From Lachnospiraceae bacterium (GTDB taxonomy: Bacteria > Bacillota > Clostridia > Lachnospirales > Lachnospiraceae): 64,000 nt of DNA. The position numbers and the translations under genes are program-made. The notes under the pieces are model-generated. The model saw nothing but the letters and a program-made list of their open reading frames with translations, made no database searches and was not told where the DNA came from. This document shows positions 17,571 to 27,370 of the stretch, piece after piece. Each line of letters opens with the position of its first letter. Position 1 is the first letter of the stretch. The stretch covers positions 248,001 to 312,000 of the forward strand of contig CAJTIU010000003.1 of NCBI GenBank assembly GCA_910576335.1, in the 5' to 3' direction.

Positions 17571-19483
17571 AGAATATAATCATCGGTACAGCCGGGCATA
17601 TTGACCATGGGAAGACGACTCTGATTAAAGCGTTGACCGGGCGCAATACAGACCGGTGGGAGGAAGAACAGAGAAGAGGGATTACCATTGACCTGGGCTT
17701 CACCTGGTTTGATCTGCCTGGGGGCGACCGGGCAGGAATCATTGATGTGCCCGGACACGAAAAGTTCATTAACAATATGGTTGCGGGTGTTGTGGGGATG
17801 GATCTTGTGCTTCTTGTGATCGCTGCGGATGAGGGCATCATGCCCCAGACCAGAGAACATGTGGATATCCTTCACCTTCTTGGCATTGAGAAGAGCATTA
17901 TTGTGCTGAATAAATGTGATCTGGTAGATGAGGAATGGATAGAGCTTGTGGAGGAGGAAGTCCGTGAGGAGCTCGAAGGGACATTTCTGGAACATGCACC
18001 GGTGCTTAAGGTATCTGCCGCAACCGGGCAGGGACTTCCTAAACTGGTAGAGATCATTGAACATATGACAAGGGATGAAGTGGTAACAAAGGATACGCAG
18101 ACAATACCAAGGCTTCCCATTGACCGTGCATTCAGCCTGTCCGGGTTCGGGACCATTATAACCGGAACCCTGGTATCAGGAACCATCACGAAAGAAGACA
18201 CACTGGAGATGTATCCCATTGGAAAGGAATGCAAGATCCGGAGCATCCAGGTGCACGGAGAGGACAAGAAGGCATGTTATGCCGGACAGCGTGTTGCCAT
18301 TAATCTTTCCAATGTGAAAAAGCGTGAGATTCAGCGGGGCTGTGTACTGGCGCCGCCAGACAGCATGAAGAATACGGATCTTCTGGATGTACGGCTTGAT
18401 ATGCTGGATTCCTCCATGCGGGTACTGACCAATCACACCAGGCTGCATTTTTTCACAGGTACAAGTGAGATTCTGTGCCGTGCTGTCCTTCTTGACAAGG
18501 AAGAACTGGGGCCAGGAGAGAGCGGATATGTGCAGCTCCGCCTGGAAGAAGAGCTGGCTGTAAGGCGCGGAGATAAATTTGTCGTGAGATTCTATTCTCC
18601 CATGGAGACCATCGGAGGAGGCGTAATCTTAGAGCCGAATCCCACCGTGAAGAGGCGGTTCCGTGAGGAAGTGATCGAGGAGCTTAAGAGAAAGGAATCC
18701 GGTTCCTCGGCAGACGTCATTGAGCTTCATGTGAAGGAGCATGGGGACACACTGATCACTCTGGCTGAGCTGGCAAAGCTTACGGCGCTCTCAGCCGATG
18801 AGGTGAAGGAAGATGTCTGCAAGCTGGAAGAAGAGGGAAGAGTCCGTACATTTACCATGAGAAAGGACATCTATGTATGGCATGCAGACAGTGAACGCGC
18901 CATGCTGCATAAGCTTATTGATACGCTTGAAGCTTATGAGGAGGCACATCCATACCGTTATGGCATGAAGAAGGCAGAAGCCCAGATGACACATTTCAAA
19001 AAGATCAAGGCAAATGTATTCGACAGGATTGTAGAAGCCTTTGAGGAAGCAGGCAAGGTTAAGCGCGTAGAGGAGTTCCTGTGCACGCCTGAGTACGAGG
19101 TGAAAAAAGACGGAACCTACGACAAAATCTCCGGAAAGCTGTTGGATACAGTCAGAAAGGCAAAGTACGATTTTGTACGCTATTCAGAGATTGATTTTGG
19201 AAAAACTGCCTCAGAAGTCACGGATGACATTCTGAATGTACTGTTAGTGGAAGGGCGGCTCGTCCGGGTTACGGATGATATGTATACAGAAAAATCGTAT
19301 ATGGAGGAAGCAGAGAGAATCATACGGGAAAAGCTTAAGGAAGATTCTGTCATCACAATTGCACAGGTCCGGGATATATTTAAAACAAGCAGAAAGAGTG
19401 CCAAACCAATACTGGAATATATGGACAGTATCAAAGTCACGAAAAAAATCGGAGCAGAAAGTGAAAGGGTGGCATACGAATGA
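17567..19483 (+). CDS. selB: Selenocysteine-specific elongation factor SelB
   Basis: 638 residues. The GTPase domain shows GTAGHIDHGKTTL (residues 7-19), DVPGHEKF (60-67) and NKCD (115-118). EF-Tu-like domains 2-3 follow. The C-terminal ~270 residues are the winged-helix repeats that bind SECIS RNA. It brings Sec-tRNA(Sec) to UGA codons in selD and prdB. It overlaps selA and the following LysR gene by 4 bases each. Confidence 0.96.
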   Translation: MKNIIIGTAGHIDHGKTTLIKALTGRNTDRWEEEQRRGITIDLGFTWFDLPGGDRAGIIDVPGHEKFINNMVAGVVGMDLVLLVIAADEGIMPQTREHVDILHLLGIEKSIIVLNKCDLVDEEWIELVEEEVREELEGTFLEHAPVLKVSAATGQGLPKLVEIIEHMTRDEVVTKDTQTIPRLPIDRAFSLSGFGTIITGTLVSGTITKEDTLEMYPIGKECKIRSIQVHGEDKKACYAGQRVAINLSNVKKREIQRGCVLAPPDSMKNTDLLDVRLDMLDSSMRVLTNHTRLHFFTGTSEILCRAVLLDKEELGPGESGYVQLRLEEELAVRRGDKFVVRFYSPMETIGGGVILEPNPTVKRRFREEVIEELKRKESGSSADVIELHVKEHGDTLITLAELAKLTALSADEVKEDVCKLEEEGRVRTFTMRKDIYVWHADSERAMLHKLIDTLEAYEEAHPYRYGMKKAEAQMTHFKKIKANVFDRIVEAFEEAGKVKRVEEFLCTPEYEVKKDGTYDKISGKLLDTVRKAKYDFVRYSEIDFGKTASEVTDDILNVLLVEGRLVRVTDDMYTEKSYMEEAERIIREKLKEDSVITIAQVRDIFKTSRKSAKPILEYMDSIKVTKKIGAESERVAYE

Positions 19484-20400
19484 ATTTAAAGCAGCTTGAA
19501 GCATTTGTGCATGTAGCAGAGGGAGGGAGTTTTTCAAAAGCAGCAAAGGCGCTTTTTCTGACACAGCCAACAATCAGTGCACATGTGTCTTCTCTGGAAA
19601 AAGAATTAAACGCCAGATTATTTATCAGAAATACAAAAGAGGTCAATCTGTCAGAAGACGGGAAGGATCTGTATAAATATGCAAAACAGATTGTGGAGCT
19701 TGAAAAGAACATAGAGGAACGCTTCGGCACAAGGCCGGATGAAGGGAAGCAGTGCATTACCATTGCAGCATCCACCATACCGGCGCAGTATCTCCTGCCG
19801 AGAATCCTCATCCGGTTTAGGGAAAAATATCCGGATGAGCAGTTCAAGATCGTGGAAGCCGACAGCAGCGAGGTGGTTGTCCGGATCGTGGAACATATGG
19901 CAGACATCGGTTTTACCGGAACTGTCCTGGAGAAAAAGCACTGCAAGTACATCCCATTTTATAAAGACGAGCTGGCAATCATTACTCCCAACACAGAGAA
20001 ATACCAGAAGATCAGACAGGAGGGGAAAGGCAGCATTGCCTGGCTCAAAAAAGAACAGCTTATCATGAGAGAAGAGGGCTCCGGAACACGCAGCGAGGCA
20101 GAAAAACAGCTGAAGACAGCAGGAGTGGAGCTCGTACACCTGAACGTAATCGCAAGCATTGCCAATCAGGAGACAATCAAAAAGTCTGTAGAGCAGGGAG
20201 TAGGCATCACAATCCTCTCCAGGCTCGCGGCAGCGGAGGAGGAAAAAGAAGGACGCCTCCTTACCTTTCCAATCCCAGGGGCAGATGAAGGCAGAGATAT
20301 TAATCTTGTATATAACAAAAACTATCAGCTGTCCCATTCAGCGGAGAGGTTCATAAAGGTTGTAAAAGAAGTGTATTTGGGGATGCAGCCAATGCAATAG
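19480..20400 (+). CDS. LysR-type regulator of the selenium operon
   Basis: 306 residues. The N-terminal winged helix is typical (MNLKQLEAFVHVAEGGSFSKAAKALFLTQPTISAHVSSLE). The C-terminal part is a periplasmic-binding-like effector domain. Direct 4-base overlap with selB fits the group of LysR proteins known to accompany selenium genes. Ligand unknown; a selenium or sulfur metabolite is a reasonable guess. Confidence 0.92.
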   Translation: MNLKQLEAFVHVAEGGSFSKAAKALFLTQPTISAHVSSLEKELNARLFIRNTKEVNLSEDGKDLYKYAKQIVELEKNIEERFGTRPDEGKQCITIAASTIPAQYLLPRILIRFREKYPDEQFKIVEADSSEVVVRIVEHMADIGFTGTVLEKKHCKYIPFYKDELAIITPNTEKYQKIRQEGKGSIAWLKKEQLIMREEGSGTRSEAEKQLKTAGVELVHLNVIASIANQETIKKSVEQGVGITILSRLAAAEEEKEGRLLTFPIPGADEGRDINLVYNKNYQLSHSAERFIKVVKEVYLGMQPMQ

Positions 20401-20429
20401 AATACTTGCGGAAGGGAGTGTGTAGCAGA

Positions 20430-21722
20430 ATGGGAGCCAGTATTTCCATTGGAAGTCAGAATTTTGAAAAAATAAGAAACACAAAATCGTTCTACGTAGA
20501 CAAGACCGATTTTATCAGAGAATGGTGGGAGGAAAATGACGATGTCACCCTCATCACCCGCCCCCGACGTTTCGGAAAGACTCTGAACCTGAGCATGCTG
20601 GAATGCTTCTTCTCAAAAAAATACTCAGGCCGGAGCGATTTATTCGAAGGCCTTTCCATATGGGATCATGAGGCCTGCCGAAAACTGCAGGGAACCTGTC
20701 CGGTGATAGCCTTAAGCTTCGCAGGAGTAAAGGCAGACCATTTCCAGGCTGCGAAGGATGGACTGATTAAAGCTGTTGCAAATGCCTATCATGCACATTC
20801 CTATCTGAAGGGCAGCTCTGTGCTGACCAAAGAGGAAAGCGCCAGCTTTGACACCTTTCATAACTACTCCATACAGCCTGCCCCCAAAACTGACATTCCC
20901 GATACGATGCTGGCATCGTCAATAAACACACTCTCCATGTACCTGGAACGCTATCATCAGAAAAAGGTTCTGGTTTTCCTGGATGAATATGACACGCCGC
21001 TCCAGGAAGCCTATGTGTCTGGATACTGGACAGAATTAACATCACTCGTCCGAAGCATGTTTAACGCAACCTTTAAGACAAATGATTATCTGGACCGCGC
21101 AGTTATGACCGGAATTACCCGGGTCAGCAGAGAATCCATATTCTCGGATCTGAATAACCCGGAGGTTATCACGACCACCTCGGAAAAATACTGCACGGCC
21201 TTTGGCTTTACGGAGGAAGAGGTAATAGCAGCACTGAAACAATATGCCCTTGCGGATACCCTTGACCGGGTCCGTTACTGGTATAACGGCTTTTGCTTCG
21301 GCAGCAGAAAGAATATCTATAATCCATGGTCAATCACAAAATATATGGATACGAAGAAGTTCGGAACATACTGGGCTAACACAAGTTCCAACAGCCTGGT
21401 AAGTAAATTAATCCAAAAAGGCTCCTCTGATATAAAAATAGCGATGGAGGATCTGCTTGCAGGTAAAAGCATTTCAACAGGCATTGATGAAGAGATTATA
21501 TTTGAACAGTTAGAAGACAGCAGCGAAGCAATCTGGAGCCTTCTTCTCGCATCAGGATATCTGAAAGTAGAAGGGGTATCCCAGGCCTCTGATGAGGAAG
21601 ACAGCATTTACCTTCTGGCGCTGACCAACCTTGAGGTTAGAAAATCATTTCGTAAGATGATACATGGTTTTGCTTTCGAGGGAAAAACGGTTCTGATCAG
21701 TTTGGGGACGGGGCATTTTTAA
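20430..21722 (+). pseudogene. AAA ATPase of the AAA/PD-(D/E)XK family, 3'-truncated
   Basis: The N-terminal ~420 residues of a family normally ~520-580 long. Present are SISIGSQNFEKIR, the P-loop variant RPRRFGKT, Walker B VLVFLDEYD and YWYNGFCFG. The C-terminal nuclease domain is missing: the frame runs into the palindrome at 21701 and ends with the artificial tail SLGTGHF. I chose the ATG at 20430 (GGAAGGGAG upstream). Compare the intact relative at 40144-41718. Function of the family is not established; a defence or mobile role has been suggested for relatives. Confidence 0.8.
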
Positions 21723-21740
21723 AAATGCCCCGTCCCCAAA
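21701..21740. repeat. 40-bp palindrome (type P), copy 2
   Basis: A perfect palindrome, TTTGGGGACGGGGCATTTTT and its complement. It sits exactly where the AAA gene loses its nuclease domain and supplies its stop codon, so insertion or recombination at this repeat may have caused the truncation. Confidence 0.85.
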
Positions 21741-21742
21741 TG

Positions 21743-21859
21743 TTATTGAGCTTTCGGTTCAGCCGTTTCAATATATTTAATGATTTCGATTATTTTTTCG
21801 GCTGACATACCTTCCTCTTCCAACTTTTGAATAAGGTTAACTACTTCTTTGCCTGTCAT
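21743..21859 (-). CDS. Small hypothetical protein (38 residues)
   Basis: MTGKEVVNLIQKLEEEGMSA to AEPKAQ, one amphipathic helix-turn-helix-like peptide. AGGTGATA precedes the ATG at 21859. Its leader resembles that of the small frame at 30370-30564. I do not know the family. It could be the leftover of a longer gene cut by the palindrome, but the stop codon is natural. Confidence 0.45.
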   Translation of the reverse strand: MTGKEVVNLIQKLEEEGMSAEKIIEIIKYIETAEPKAQ

Positions 21860-22115
21860 ATTATCACCTGCTTTCTAAAGTCTTTCGGTTATGTTGGTAT
21901 TTTTATTATAGCAATAAGAATTTTTGGTGTAAAGGTGATCTTCCCGGCTAGCCAAAGATTTTTTTGTACTCTAAAAGCAAAAATACACTATATCATCGCA
22001 GATTTTTTATATATTGTTACAAATCAGATTATTATAATTTTTTGTATAGATATTCGTAATACATCATCCATAGAGAGGTATTATGAAAAAATGAAAGAAG
22101 GAGGAATAAAAAACT

Positions 22116-22829
22116 ATGAACAAAAAGAGGGGCTTGATTTTGAGTTTGATACTCACGCTTGCTCTGTCGATGATCTACGTCCCGTCAGGGACGGGAATTG
22201 CAGAGGCAGCTGCAAAAAAGATCACGATTACCCAAAAGAAAGTGACGATTACACAGGGTAAGAAAAAAACGCTTAAAGTTAAAACCTCACCCAAGTCACT
22301 GAAAAAGAAGGTAAAATGGAGCACGTCAAATAAGAAGGTTGCCAAAGTAAGCAAGAAGGGTGTTGTAAAAGGCATCAAAGCCGGGAAAGCAACCATTAAG
22401 GCCAAGGTGAAAAGCGGTAAAAAAACATATACTGCAAAATGTAAAGTAACTGTAAAAGCGAAAAAGAAACCAACATCAACACCACAGCCGACACCGAAGC
22501 CACAGCCGACACCAACACCACAGCTGACAGACCTTAAACCTGGTGCAGCGGTAAAGAAGGACTCGTCATCACCGACTGGTTATACAGTAACGTTTGTATA
22601 TGAAAATGCAAAGGCTAAAAAGGTTGATCTGTCCGGAACCTTCGCGTTCTATAAAGAGGGCGGAGATAAGGGGAAGCTTCCGGAAAAGATGTACAGCGCC
22701 TATGAGTGGGAGCCGGGCATGTTCCGTGCAAGCAGTTCAGATCTGGCAACAATACGTGCTCCAGTTCTTCGGCAAGAACTACTTTTGATTTTGTGTGGAG
22801 GGAAGCTCTTGTATAATTGCTTAAAATAA
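22116..22829 (+). pseudogene. Secreted BIG2-domain protein, 3'-truncated by a deletion
   Basis: It has a signal peptide (MNKKRGLILSLILTLALSMI ... AEAAA), a BIG2 domain rich in lysine (about residues 35-110), a Pro/Thr linker (TPQPTPKP), and the start of a beta-sandwich that looks like the N-terminal domain of secreted esterases (VDLSGTFAFYKEGG, YEWEPGMF). After about residue 210 the frame enters sequence that on the other strand is sensor-kinase coding, so the C-terminal part is gone. GGAGG precedes the ATG. Confidence 0.7.
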
Positions 22830-23880
22830 CTGCAGCATCTACGGCTTCATTAGCGCGGTCGGTCAGAATCAGATTCCGAATCAGGTTCAGACAATTGTTC
22901 AGAAAATGGGGACTGACCTGACTCTGTAAAAATTGAAGCTGTGCGTTCTTTTTTTCTAATTCTTCTTCCAGTAAAAGTGTATGGATTGGGGAGATAACAG
23001 TTTTTTTGGTCAGAAATATCACAAGACATAATACAAAAATGCCTGCGGCCAGGATCAAAAACAAGGGCAGTAAAAACTGAATTGCGATGACGGTTCCCCA
23101 ATTAAAAGGTTCTATTTTTAAAACAGTAAATTCCTTATCTCTTGATGATATTTTTGTGAGCTCGTATTTTGAATACGTTGTTTGACCATCCTGCATGTCG
23201 GACAGTGATTTTTCATTTCCATGATTCCTGTTTAGAATTGTTCCGGCGCTGTCGCTGATAAAATATTTTGTATGCTCTGAGGAATCCGATGCCTCTAGAT
23301 AGCTAATCATATTTTCGGGCTTCATCCACGCACCAAAATAAGTATCATCTACAGAGATCATATAAAAAAGGTAATACTCATTTTCGATATTGAGGGAAAA
23401 CCACCGGTTTGTACTGCCCTTTGCATTATGGAATGCTTCTATAATACTGTAAATGTTCTTCTTAATACTGGTATGGTACTGGTTAGTGATCCCTGAACTC
23501 TTTACCCCAATGTAACAGCTTCTCCTGGTGTCATATAAAAACAGTCCGTTTAACATTTTATATTTAGTGAGCTCTGTATTCCAACTGTTCTTCTTTTCTG
23601 ACAATGCCTGGTAATAATGGATCTCTTTCCTGGATCTGTTAATTTTCTGGAGCGTAAGCTTGTCCATGCTTTGAGATATGACCAGGGTTTCAATATCATC
23701 CATAAAGTTTTCCATCATCTGTACATATATACGTAATGTCTGCTCCTGTGCTTCCTTTCTCTGAGTTTGGGACTGACGAAATGTTTTTAAGTTATATCCA
23801 AGGGCAGCGATCATAGAGAGTATGATGATACCAGTAATAATAAAAAGTAATCTTTTGTTAAATCGTTGTATATTATTCAT
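22615..23880 (-). pseudogene. Sensor histidine kinase (YesM-like), 3'-truncated
   Basis: An N-terminal helix (LLFIITGIIILSMIAALGY), a ~230-residue extracellular sensor, a second helix (LPLFLILAAGIFVLCLVIFL) and the phospho-acceptor region QSQVSPHFLNNCLNLIRN are present. The sequence is kinase-like to about EELEHV, then at about 22740-22770 it changes to the antisense of the secreted protein gene. The ATP-binding domain is missing, so it cannot be an active kinase. The ATG at 23880 follows the end of the response-regulator frame, as in usual yesN-yesM pairs. Confidence 0.8.
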
Positions 23881-24607
23881 CTTTTTTCCTGGCCTTTTTC
23901 CGGTATGCTCCAGGTGTCATGCCTGTTTCACGTTTAAAATGTTTGCCAAAATGGGCGGTATTTGAATACCCGACAGCTAATGCAATATTGACTAAGGACT
24001 GGTCTGTACTGCAGAGGAGCTTTCAAGCTTTTTCCATTCTCACCTGGATTAGGTAATCAATAAAAGAACATCCGGTCTGTTCCTTGAAAATATGTGAAAA
24101 ATAATCAGGATGTATATAAAAAATTTTAGAGATTGTTTTTCTGCCGATTTCCTTTTCGCAGTTATCCTGGATGTATTCGGTGATCTTTTTTACGAGCTGA
24201 TCTGTGTTCATTTGTACAGGGTCATCCTCATAGTCAGGAAGATGTCCGATCGCTTTTTCTAGAGCTTCCATTAATGGTTCCCTCTCAACAGGCTTAAGGA
24301 GATAATCACGCACACCTAGCTTCAAGGCAGATCTGGCATAGGAAAACCATGCATACCCCGTTAGAAAGATGATTTCCGCTTCTATGTTCCTGCTGCGGAT
24401 CCATTCCGCCAGTTCAAGCCCGCTTCCGCCAGGCATCTCTATATCGCAGAGAATGAGGGGAGTATAATATTGTGTCAGAATTTTTTTGGCACAGGCTATA
24501 TTCTTTGCGGTAAAAATATTGAAAATTCCAAGCTTTTTTCGGTCAATCATATTTTGAATGATTTCAAGCTCTAGTTCTTCATCATCTACAATCAGTAAAC
24601 TTAGCAT
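23873..24607 (-). pseudogene. AraC-type response regulator (YesN-like) with an in-frame stop
   Basis: The receiver domain is good (LLIVDDEELELE, phospho-acceptor Asp in ILCDIEMPGGSGLE, TGYAWFSYA, LLKPV). The AraC-type HTH begins normally, but codon 195 is TGA (24023-24025), between RMEKA and KLL. After it the frame continues perfectly (VNIALAVGYSNTAHFGKHFKR, GMTPGAYRKK) to TAA at 23873. A single nonsense change therefore truncates the DNA-binding domain. It is the partner of the truncated kinase. Confidence 0.85.
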
Positions 24608-25190
24608 TGGATTCCTCCTGATATTGTGCTCCTGATGGGTTAGACAATCGTTGCTGCCTAAACCGTTTATAAAAGGAGTATATTGCTGCTATAAGCAGAA
24701 GGTTGTGAATAATGTTGCTATATCTTCCTTTTGTTGTAAAAATTTGTGACAATTGACGAAAGGGATATGTATAAATTATTATAAACGTTTATATAAAAAA
24801 ATCAATATATTCCTGTGATTTTATGAACAAATTTAATATTTTAAGGATAGGTTTGCAATTATCAAACCAATCAATTGTGCCAAAATGTTGCTGAAAAGGA
24901 TTGAAATTATACAAATACTACTGCATATGAATATAATGGTAATGGAGAAAAGTGAAATGTATGAAAGGTTTAAAGTGTGTTATAATATATAAGAATAGAT
25001 GATGTAAATAATAGTATGGTATAAGTGGAATTACTATTCACGGGTTAGGAATGCGCTGAACTAGTCGAAAAATCGGCATAGATATGCAAGAAAGTAATTG
25101 ACGGGTCAATGCCCTAATGATATAATTTTAGTGTTATAAATTATTTTGCTAAAGATGTTTTGTGGTGAGGATTATAAAGGAGGATGTTAT
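24608..25190. other. AT-rich intergenic region, boundary of the acquired module
   Basis: The composition changes abruptly to AT-rich. A TATAAT at 24981-24986 and a TATAAT-like box near 25119 are candidate -10 elements for the module at 25191. No open frame, RNA gene or clear repeat is seen. Confidence 0.5.
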
Positions 25191-25514
25191 ATGGCTAACG
25201 TAGGAAGAAAGCTTGGTGTAAACATTAGTACGTGTATGCTGGAAGCTGACATTAGTCTTGATAGCTTTGCCAGACATTTGGGGTATTCAATTAAAGATGT
25301 ATGGAATGTTATCGAAGGAAAGGTTATAATTCCTCCAGTTGAATTAGATAAGATAGCAAGTCTTCTTAAAACAACAAAGAGCGAATTGATTAATCATGAA
25401 TCAGATAGTTTGTTGCCAGATTTGCAATACATGAAAGAGTTTAGTAATCCTGATAATTTGGATAGAATATTAGATTTGATGGATGAATATGTGGAACTTA
25501 GAGAAGCTGTATAA
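25191..25514 (+). CDS. HTH (XRE-like) regulator/antitoxin candidate
   Basis: 107 residues. A Cro/CI-like helix-turn-helix is plausible at residues ~8-60 (CMLEADISLDSFARHLGYS, then KDVWNVIEGK, PVELDKIASLLK). The ATG at 25191 has AAAGGAGGATG upstream. The longer in-frame start at 25146 has no ribosome site. First gene of a three-gene AT-rich operon with a metallopeptidase and a PIN protein. Confidence 0.7.
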   Translation: MANVGRKLGVNISTCMLEADISLDSFARHLGYSIKDVWNVIEGKVIIPPVELDKIASLLKTTKSELINHESDSLLPDLQYMKEFSNPDNLDRILDLMDEYVELREAV

Positions 25515-25556
25515 AGAGGAAAGCTGTACGAAAGTACAGCTTTTTTGAGGTGGAAA

Positions 25557-26378
25557 ATGAATTGGGAAAAGATAATGGAACAAATTCCAATAGCAATAGA
25601 AAAAGTTAGAACAGATTATGTTTTGAATAATATGGTGATTAGGGACGATATATTTGGAATTTTGGAAAAGCATTGTACAGTTGTATATTATCCGATAGAG
25701 AATGAAATTAACTGTGGTTTTCATACGAAGCGTTTTGTTAAAGATAAATTAGAAGACTTTGTATATATTAATACTGCAAAGGCTGTTGCTGAACAAGTTT
25801 TTGCGGCAGCTCATGAGCTGGGACATGTATGGGGGGTTGCTGCCCAAGTGTGGGAACTGGCTGGCGAACAAGGCGTATTAGAAAGCAAGATAGAAGAGCG
25901 GATAATTAATAGATTTGCAGCGGAATTATTAATGCCGGCAAAAGAATTTAGGAAAACCTTTTGGGGGCATATGGAAAAATTGGGACTTGACCCTGACAAG
26001 CTTAGACTTGTGGATTTGATTCGTGTCATGGTGCTACAGATGAATAATTATATGGTTCCGTACGAATCTGTAAGAAGGAGAGTCATTGAAACTAAAATAA
26101 TTGCTCAGAAGCTTGGAGATGTTCTTTTGAAGAATGAAGAAGCCATATTGCCTTTGGTTAATGCTTTTTCAAAAGATCAGAACACAATGCTAGATAGAGT
26201 GACTGCAAAGAAAACAATTCCCGGGTTAAGAAATTTGTTGGAAACAGTTGAAAAAAGCGGAGAATTGAGTATTTATACTATTAATAGGATAAAGAGAGAT
26301 TTTGATATTGATGATATCAATGAGACTGATGATATTGTGGAAATTTCTATAGGAGGAGGTAAGCATGGGGAAAACTGA
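25557..26378 (+). CDS. ImmA/IrrE-like metallopeptidase
   Basis: 273 residues. The zinc motif HELGH is at residues 86-90 (VFAAAHELGHVWG), followed by EERIINRFAAELLMPAKEF, the classic ImmA/IrrE third-ligand region. The C-terminal ~100 residues are extra. Relatives cleave or de-repress XRE-type regulators, so the HTH protein just upstream is the likely target. The ATG at 25557 follows GAGGTGG. It overlaps the PIN gene by 14 bases. Confidence 0.85.
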   Translation: MNWEKIMEQIPIAIEKVRTDYVLNNMVIRDDIFGILEKHCTVVYYPIENEINCGFHTKRFVKDKLEDFVYINTAKAVAEQVFAAAHELGHVWGVAAQVWELAGEQGVLESKIEERIINRFAAELLMPAKEFRKTFWGHMEKLGLDPDKLRLVDLIRVMVLQMNNYMVPYESVRRRVIETKIIAQKLGDVLLKNEEAILPLVNAFSKDQNTMLDRVTAKKTIPGLRNLLETVEKSGELSIYTINRIKRDFDIDDINETDDIVEISIGGGKHGEN

Positions 26379-27024
26379 GGTTATTGTAGACACCTGTTTT
26401 CTTCAAAAACTGTCTTCAGAAGGAAAGGTAATAGATAATATAAAAAAAGTCTTGGCTGAGTTAGAGTACATTCCTGTGGCACATCCGTATATTTATGAAC
26501 ATGAATTATCGTTACATTCATACTTTGTTCGTTTGGTTAAGGAAAAGTATATAAGAGTAATTCAGTATAATGAATTTCAAAAAGATGCAGTTGATAAACA
26601 GTCGTATGAAGCTTATTATGGTGTACTATATGAAGATATGAGATTGGCTTTGGCAGCAATGAATAGTCCAAAGCAAGTAGAAAAATTGTGTTTACATAAA
26701 GGGCAGACCATATATAATACACACAAGCAAGGTAGTAGCATGGGGGATGTACATATGATTTTAATGGCATCTTATCTGCAAATGCCTATTTTATTAACTG
26801 AGGATTCAGATATTGAAATGTTGCGCGATATAGCGAAAAGACGAATGCAGTTAGGTCAATATTCGTTGCAAATACTTAATGGTGTTCAGCTTATAGAGGA
26901 GATTGCTAAAAAGCAAAACACTTCGATATCAGTTAAAGAGATGGAATCAATTTTAAAAACTATGAGAAAACGAGATGCTATATCAAGTATAAAGGCAGTA
27001 TGGAGAGAAAATCATACTTTTTGA
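26365..27024 (+). CDS. PIN-like nuclease-fold protein
   Basis: 219 residues. It has PIN-fold acidic residues in order: Asp9 in VIVDTCFL, Glu45/Glu47 in YEHELS, Asp128 in SMGDVHMILMASYLQ, and Asp147/Asp149 in LLTEDSD. That is consistent with a metal-dependent RNase, though the overall match is weak and the helical middle is long. Overlap with the ImmA-like gene implies joint expression. It ends at a terminator. Confidence 0.7.
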   Translation: MGKTEVIVDTCFLQKLSSEGKVIDNIKKVLAELEYIPVAHPYIYEHELSLHSYFVRLVKEKYIRVIQYNEFQKDAVDKQSYEAYYGVLYEDMRLALAAMNSPKQVEKLCLHKGQTIYNTHKQGSSMGDVHMILMASYLQMPILLTEDSDIEMLRDIAKRRMQLGQYSLQILNGVQLIEEIAKKQNTSISVKEMESILKTMRKRDAISSIKAVWRENHTF

Positions 27025-27370
27025 AGGGCTTGTCAAGGAAAATGTGTAAGTTTTTTGTCAGCGGCTGAAATTTGGCCGCTGATTTTTGGTGTGTCGGTGG
27101 GCACACGTTCTAAAAAGTGAAAGTTCTGGGTTCGTCTGGCAGTGGGAAGGATACAGGCGGCATTCTGTAAGTTATTTAGGGACAGTTCCTAAGGACATGA
27201 TGTGGTATTGTGCTATAGATAACATCTATGGAATAAAAATTATAGAATAATTCAATTAGACGAAGCGAAGAAGAAGTCTTATACTTATGGAAGAAGTATA
27301 AGATATGGATTGTCATTCTTTGAAATAATTTTGAAACAAAATTCATTGTGGGGAAAGGTTGTGACTTATT
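27025..27370. other. Intergenic region downstream of the PIN module
   Basis: It holds the terminator at 27058-27087 and then about 280 bases with AT-rich stretches and small dyads (for example CTTATACTT/AAGTATAAG around 27280-27301), presumably the leader and promoter of the second selenium operon. No gene is seen. Confidence 0.5.
27058..27087 (+). terminator. Terminator of the HTH/ImmA/PIN operon
   Basis: TCAGCGGC and GCCGCTGA form an 8-bp stem with a 9-base loop, followed by TTTTT. Confidence 0.85.

Noticed and set aside
24023-24025. In-frame TGA of the response regulator as a possible selenocysteine codon
   Set aside because: It lies in a DNA-binding helix with no redox role, no good hairpin follows at SECIS distance, and the partner kinase is also broken. 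A nonsense mutation is simpler.
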